Shown here: positions 59,900-64,000 of the stretch, in pieces
Layout of the letters: every line of letters begins with the position of its first letter
Numbering within the stretch: position 1 is the stretch's first letter
From: Tanytarsus gracilentus
Taxonomy: Eukaryota > Arthropoda > Insecta > Diptera > Chironomidae
Assembly (NCBI GenBank): GCA_038502055.1
Contig: JAXRKN010000044.1
Span: 1,398,001-1,462,000, forward strand
Direction: 5' to 3'
DNA length: 64,000 bases
Notes under the pieces: generated by a model
Seen by the model: the letters and a program-made list of their open reading frames with translations, nothing else
Told to the model about the DNA's origin: nothing
Databases searched by the model: none
Position numbers and translations under genes: made by a program

Positions 59900-62575
59900 A
59901 TGTCAAAGGAAAAGCGGTCAAACAAGAAAAAGAAGGATGTAAGTTGAAAAAGTGAAAAAAGGATATCAAGGATTCAATTTTAAAAATATTACATCTGGAT
60001 GTTGATAAACTTTCAGTAGCAAATACTTATTCTACTAATTGCTACTCAAAAAACTCCAAAGTTTTCATAAACTGCGCATTTAAACAATGAAAAAAACTGA
60101 CACATCACAAACTACACGACATGAAAAAAAATTTTGTTATTGTGCTCAAAAAAAGCTTCCAGAAAACAACAAAAGCATGACATTCTAATTAATCATCCAT
60201 CGTAATCGATGTCGTCATTGCAATTATCACATTTACTTTCCTCTCTTTTGAGTGTTAACAAAAATCAGGTCAATCACATTCTAATACTTTTCTCTTCCAC
60301 ACACCAATCGCCACGCGATAACGGTTCAGTTCATAACGAAATTGTTACTTGCATTGTAAGCATCTCTCAGTCAGCGAATTTAGTTTGCTCAATATTTTAT
60401 ACAGTGTGAATAAAATTTTAAAGTCCAAAGCATTAAATGGCTTATAGTGACGAAGAAAACGAAGAAAATGTGAGGATCTCGTGATATTAGCGAGTTGAAT
60501 TTTTACATAATTTTTTATAAGAGCTTGTGATGAGTTTTGCTCAAGGTCACGACTGGGTTTTTCTGCATTTTAAGTGATGCTCTTGATGAGTTTTATGGAT
60601 CTTTAAATTTAGACTTGATATTTTGGTTTAAAAACTTGAAAGTTAAAAATATCGAGAGATTTATATGAAGTGAAACTAGTTTGTTATGAATTTAGGTCTA
60701 GCTGTCGGATATAGAGTTATAGTTCAGAGATTTAAATGAATGGAACATAAGTAAACTTTCTATAAAACTAAAAATATGAAAAAAGCCTAAAAAATTTAAA
60801 AATTCAGAAACTAATTTTTTAAGACATTTAAAATTAGAAAGTGCAAAAAAAATAATTTTAATAACTTTAAGTGCACAAATTTCTCCTCTAATAATTGAGT
60901 AACTTCTTAAAAAAACTGTTCCACATTAAAATTGCTTTTGATAATTTTCCACTCGAAGAAGAATGTGACACAAAAAAATATAAATTTAAAGTCCCGTTAA
61001 AGATTCGCAAAATTTATTTCTTGAATCACGACATGGGGAAATAAAAAACATATTTCAGTTTAAGTGAACCAATAAATTTTGATGTCGGGATAACGACTTA
61101 AATTTCTCGAATTTCTCCAAAAGAAAAAAGTGCTGACGTCATTCATGTGAAAAAATAATTTTAACTAGTTTTAACTAAAATTAATTTTTAAGGACTACAA
61201 GGAGGGAGAGGAAGAGCATGAAAAGCCTAGCAAGGATGAATATAAAGTCGCCAAATGGATCCGCAACAATGTTCCGGTGAAAAAGACAAAATTTCTCAAT
61301 CACAATGTTGAATATTTTACATCAACAAAGGCCCTCGATGCTCTTTTGTCATCGAAATTCGCACAAGGTGACAGCTCCCTGTTCACAACGCGTCAACATG
61401 CAATCGATTACTTGGACATTATGCTTACTCACAAGTTTTTCCATCGCGCAAAGAAAGTGCCGGTGAGTGAGAGTGAGCTCAAGGGACGTACAAAGGAGAA
61501 AACAAAAGAAGATTCAAGTAAAAAGGAAACTGATGGCGAGGCATCACATGCCGAGGGCAAAGACAAAGTCGACAAAGCTGCGGAGAAAAAGAAACGGAAA
61601 ATTCGATTAGAAATGCATCCGCAACAAATATTTGTTGATGGACATGAAGCGTACGTCTGGATTTACGACCCGATTCCCATGACCTATTGGATTTTCGGCG
61701 CATTGGTTGTAATTGGAGCAATCGTCATTTGTCTCTTTCCCCTTTGGCCGCCACAACTCAGGACTGGCGTTTATTATCTCTCGATGTCTGCAGCTGGATT
61801 TTTGGTGTTTTTACTCGCATTAGTGGTGGTTCGATTCATTCTTTTCTGTACAATCTGGTTATGTACGGGTGGCAAGCATCATTTCTGGTTCCTTCCTAAT
61901 CTCACCGAAGACGTTGGATTTATTGACTCCTTTAAACCGTTGTATAAGGTAAAAATTATGATTTTATAACTAAAACAATTTTTATCTGATTTATTTAAAT
62001 ATTTTAGCATGATTACATCGATGGATCTGAAGCAAAGGGCAAGAAGGATAAAAAGAAGAAAAAGAAAAAGGAAAGCGATGATGAGAGTGGAGATAAGCAG
62101 CAACAGGACTCGGCCGAGGTTAAATCAAAAGACGAAAAAGTTGATGAAAGTAGTGTGAGACAGAGAAAGGGCGCTGATGTGGTGACGACGACGAATGAAG
62201 AACCGAAAAATGCTAATGATGATATAAATAAGAAGTAAGAGGAAACTTTTAAGGTCAATTGAGTGGTTATCAGGATTTTGTGGGGTCATAAGTTAAATTT
62301 ATCACAATATCACCTATCAAGCGAATGCGAAGTGCAACAAATTTTTTTAAGTATCGAAATACCATCATTAAAATTTAAAGGTATTTAAAAATTTACAGAT
62401 GACCCCAAAGAAAAAATTATTCTGCACTCTCGACTAATTTTGATTGCATAAAATTTATTAATTTTTAATTTATTTCAGTTCCGAGTCTGAGTCGTCAGAC
62501 TCTCAAAGGTCGTCGACGGGTAAGGACTTTGAAATTATTGATGCTGAAGAGGATGAAGAAGAAGTTGAAGAGTAA
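59900..62575 (+). CDS. Sec62: Translocation protein Sec62
   Basis: Sec62 is an ER membrane partner of the Sec61 channel and Sec63, helping post-translational import of small precursors; in mammals it is also an ER-phagy receptor. Four exons: 59900-59938, 61193-61948, 62008-62234, 62479-62575, giving 372 residues (human 399). Visible parts: a basic start (MSKEKRSNKKKKD); the conserved AKWIRNNVPVKKTKF and HNVEYFTSTKALDALL; a charged linker (about 105-145); HPQQIFVDGHEAYVWIYDP; two membrane segments (about 178-198 and 205-235); FWFLPNLTEDVGFIDSFKPL; a long KKDKKKKKKK tract; and an acidic tail with DFEII, like the LC3-interacting motif of the human protein. Exon 3 ends at a donor where reading on would give Lys-stop at once. 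An alternative first exon at 60437-60469 is possible. Confidence 0.95.
60437..60469 (+). CDS. Candidate alternative first coding exon of Sec62
   Basis: An ATG opens a short frame encoding MAYSDEENEEN that ends exactly at AAT/GTGAGG, a good splice donor in phase 0. This is the same phase as the main first exon, so joining to the acceptor at 61193 continues in frame with DYKEGEEE. It would replace a basic N-terminus with an acidic one. No acceptor precedes it, so it would need its own promoter within the main intron 1. It could be chance; the frame is only 33 nt. Confidence 0.4.
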
Positions 62576-62636
62576 ATTCTTTAATGTCATTTATGATTTT
62601 TGTGTGTTAAATTTTATAAATTAATTATTGTCTATC

Positions 62637-62642
62637 AATAAA
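62637..62642 (+). terminator. Probable polyadenylation signal of Sec62
   Basis: AATAAA, 62 bases after the Sec62 stop codon and followed by an A/T-rich run. Confidence 0.55.
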
Positions 62643-62828
62643 CATTTTAAAAAATTATTTCGGAATTTTGAATTTTTTAATGACACAAAATGGAATTAGT
62701 TTATAAAATTTTCAAACGTCTCAAAGCTTTCGTTTTTAAACTGTAAATATCAATTTTCGATCAGTGCTTGTACCTTTGATAACAATATTTTTTGATTAGA
62801 TTGAAAAATTTAATTTTTATAGTACAAA

Positions 62829-63725
62829 ATGTCAAAAGTTTTAAGGCAAATTTCATCTTTGAATAAATTATCCTCGATACTAATTCGACACTCGTCAAGT
62901 AATTTGGCAATAGTGGATGTCAATGAAAAAACTGGATTTGCGACTGTGACTCTCAATAAATTGCCGGTTAACAGTTTAAACACTGAATTTATGCGAGAAA
63001 TATCAAGGACTTTTAAGGATCTGGAAATTAATAAGACACGTGGAGTCATTTTGACAAGTGTAAAAGTTTAAAAATATTTTAAATTATTTAAATTAAATTA
63101 AAGATTTTTTCAGGCATCTCCAACAATTTTTTCAGCCGGTTTAGACATTCAAGTTTTAGCAAGTGGAAATGAAAAATCTGTTCGAGAACTTTGGACGGAA
63201 GCTCAAGAAACTTTCTTGGCACTTTACGGTTCTTCATTTCCGATTGCTGCAGGACTCAATGGTCACACATTAGCAGGTGGCTGTTTCTTCGCCTTATGTA
63301 CTGAATATCGTGCGATGGTTGCTAATCATAAAATCGGTCTAAATGAACTTTTAGTCGGTGTTGCGATGCCACGAATTGTCGTTGAAGTCATGAGAGAAGT
63401 TATTTCGTTTCGAAAAACAGAAAAAGCACTTTTGAGTGGAAAAATTTACTCAACCGAAGAAGCTTTAAAAATTGGATTAATTGATGAAATTGCTATCGAT
63501 AAAAATGACGCAATTACCAAATGTGAAACATTTCTAAAACAATTTAATTCAATTTCATCTCAAGCGAGAAATGAAACTAAAAAAATTATTCGCAAAAATC
63601 TTCTTGACTACATGAAAAATGAACGAGAAAAAGATCTTGAAGATTTTGTTTTATCGGTGATGAATGAAGAGACACAAAAGAGTGTTAAAAATTATTTAGA
63701 TGCGTTGACGAAGAAGAAGAAATAA
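62829..63725 (+). CDS. Mitochondrial enoyl-CoA delta isomerase (ECI1-like, crotonase fold)
   Basis: The enzyme moves the cis/trans-3 double bond of enoyl-CoA to trans-2, allowing beta-oxidation of unsaturated fatty acids in the mitochondrial matrix. Two exons, 62829-63059 and 63114-63725, are separated by a 54-bp intron (GTAAAAG...TTTTCAG) in phase 0, giving 280 residues (human ECI1 302). The N-terminus (MSKVLRQISSLNKLSSILIR) is a basic, Ser/Leu-rich mitochondrial-type leader. Crotonase signatures are ATVTLNKLPVNSLN, FSAGLDIQ (83-90) and NGHTLAGGCFFALCTEYR (126-143), which form the CoA pocket and oxyanion hole; GLNE (152-155) provides the catalytic Glu155. The C-terminus is lysine-rich with no peroxisomal SKL signal. 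Assignment to ECI1 rather than another crotonase rests on the GLNE and AGGC context. Confidence 0.9.
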
Positions 63726-63886
63726 AAGTTATAATTTTTATACTCGTGCATTTTTTTGAGTGACCATTTTCATTTCAGAATTTTTTAAGCTTTCTTATCA
63801 ATTTTTTTTGTCAAATAATTTTGCGATTATGGCATAAGTTTTTCTTTAGATTTAAGTGATTTGTTGTGAGTCTTTTTAAATCAGAA

Positions 63887-63892
63887 AATAAA
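63887..63892 (+). terminator. Probable polyadenylation signal of the isomerase gene
   Basis: AATAAA lies 161 bases after the isomerase stop and only 30 bases before the next start codon, so the two transcripts must nearly abut or overlap. Confidence 0.45.
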
Positions 63893-63922
63893 ATATAAAA
63901 TTGCACCTAAAACCCTTCAAAT

Positions 63923-64000
63923 ATGCTGTCGTTCATTAAAAGAATTCCAACTACTGTAAAAGTTCATCAATTGAGATCATTATCGACAGCGAGTCAGCCA
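63923..64000 (+). CDS. 5' end of a further gene, probable mitochondrial protein (cut by the window)
   Basis: Only 26 codons are present, starting MLSFIKRIPTTVKVHQLRSL and continuing STASQP, open to the window end. The sequence is basic with hydroxylated residues and an LRSLSTAS segment typical of mitochondrial presequences and their cleavage sites. Its position right after the isomerase, with a similar leader, makes a tandem paralogue possible, but no catalytic region is visible and the identity is open. Confidence 0.6.
   Translation, partial: MLSFIKRIPTTVKVHQLRSLSTASQP

Overview
This is eukaryotic nuclear DNA, very AT-rich, with spliced genes, short GT-AG introns (54 to about 170 bp in the compact genes) and AATAAA polyadenylation signals. 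The protein families (GH56 hyaluronidase, PIG-U, Sec62, mitochondrial enoyl-CoA isomerase) and a Jockey-like non-LTR retrotransposon suggest an insect, most likely a nematoceran fly. The order is an inference; the sequence alone does not settle the species.

Layout. Positions 1 to about 46,440 contain no gene I can support. They are AT-rich intergenic (or very long intronic) DNA with transposable elements and repeats: a palindromic mini-element (5,019-5,167) with a relative at 21,920-22,027; a TA-flanked terminal-inverted-repeat element (5,567-6,202); a composite minisatellite element (27,852-29,300); a 934-bp retroposon between 23-bp target duplications (33,270-34,249); and a nested foldback complex (34,565-38,286). 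In that complex an element with 9-bp target duplications holds a 5'-truncated Jockey-like LINE, and its right arm is split by a second foldback element with its own 9-bp duplications.

Positions 46,574 to 64,000 are gene-dense. A secreted hyaluronidase (9 exons, + strand) spans 46,574-58,055; its 8.6-kb intron 2 carries a 19-bp minisatellite and retroposon fragments, and intron 6 carries a third foldback element. PIG-U, a GPI-transamidase subunit, lies on the minus strand (58,100-59,614), tail to tail with the hyaluronidase with 44 bp between stop codons. It shares a 285-bp divergent promoter region with Sec62 (+, 59,900-62,575). ECI1-like enoyl-CoA delta isomerase (62,829-63,725) follows, then the start of another probably mitochondrial protein (63,923-end).

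The genes do not form one pathway. PIG-U and Sec62 are both ER-membrane housekeeping factors driven from one intergenic region, the isomerase is mitochondrial fatty-acid metabolism, and the hyaluronidase is secreted.

The observations most worth a second look are the three foldback elements with internally repetitive arms and 8-9-bp target duplications; an apparent one-base frameshift in PIG-U exon 2; a possible alternative first exon of Sec62; and a Sec62 terminal exon carrying an LC3-interacting-like motif that intron retention would remove.
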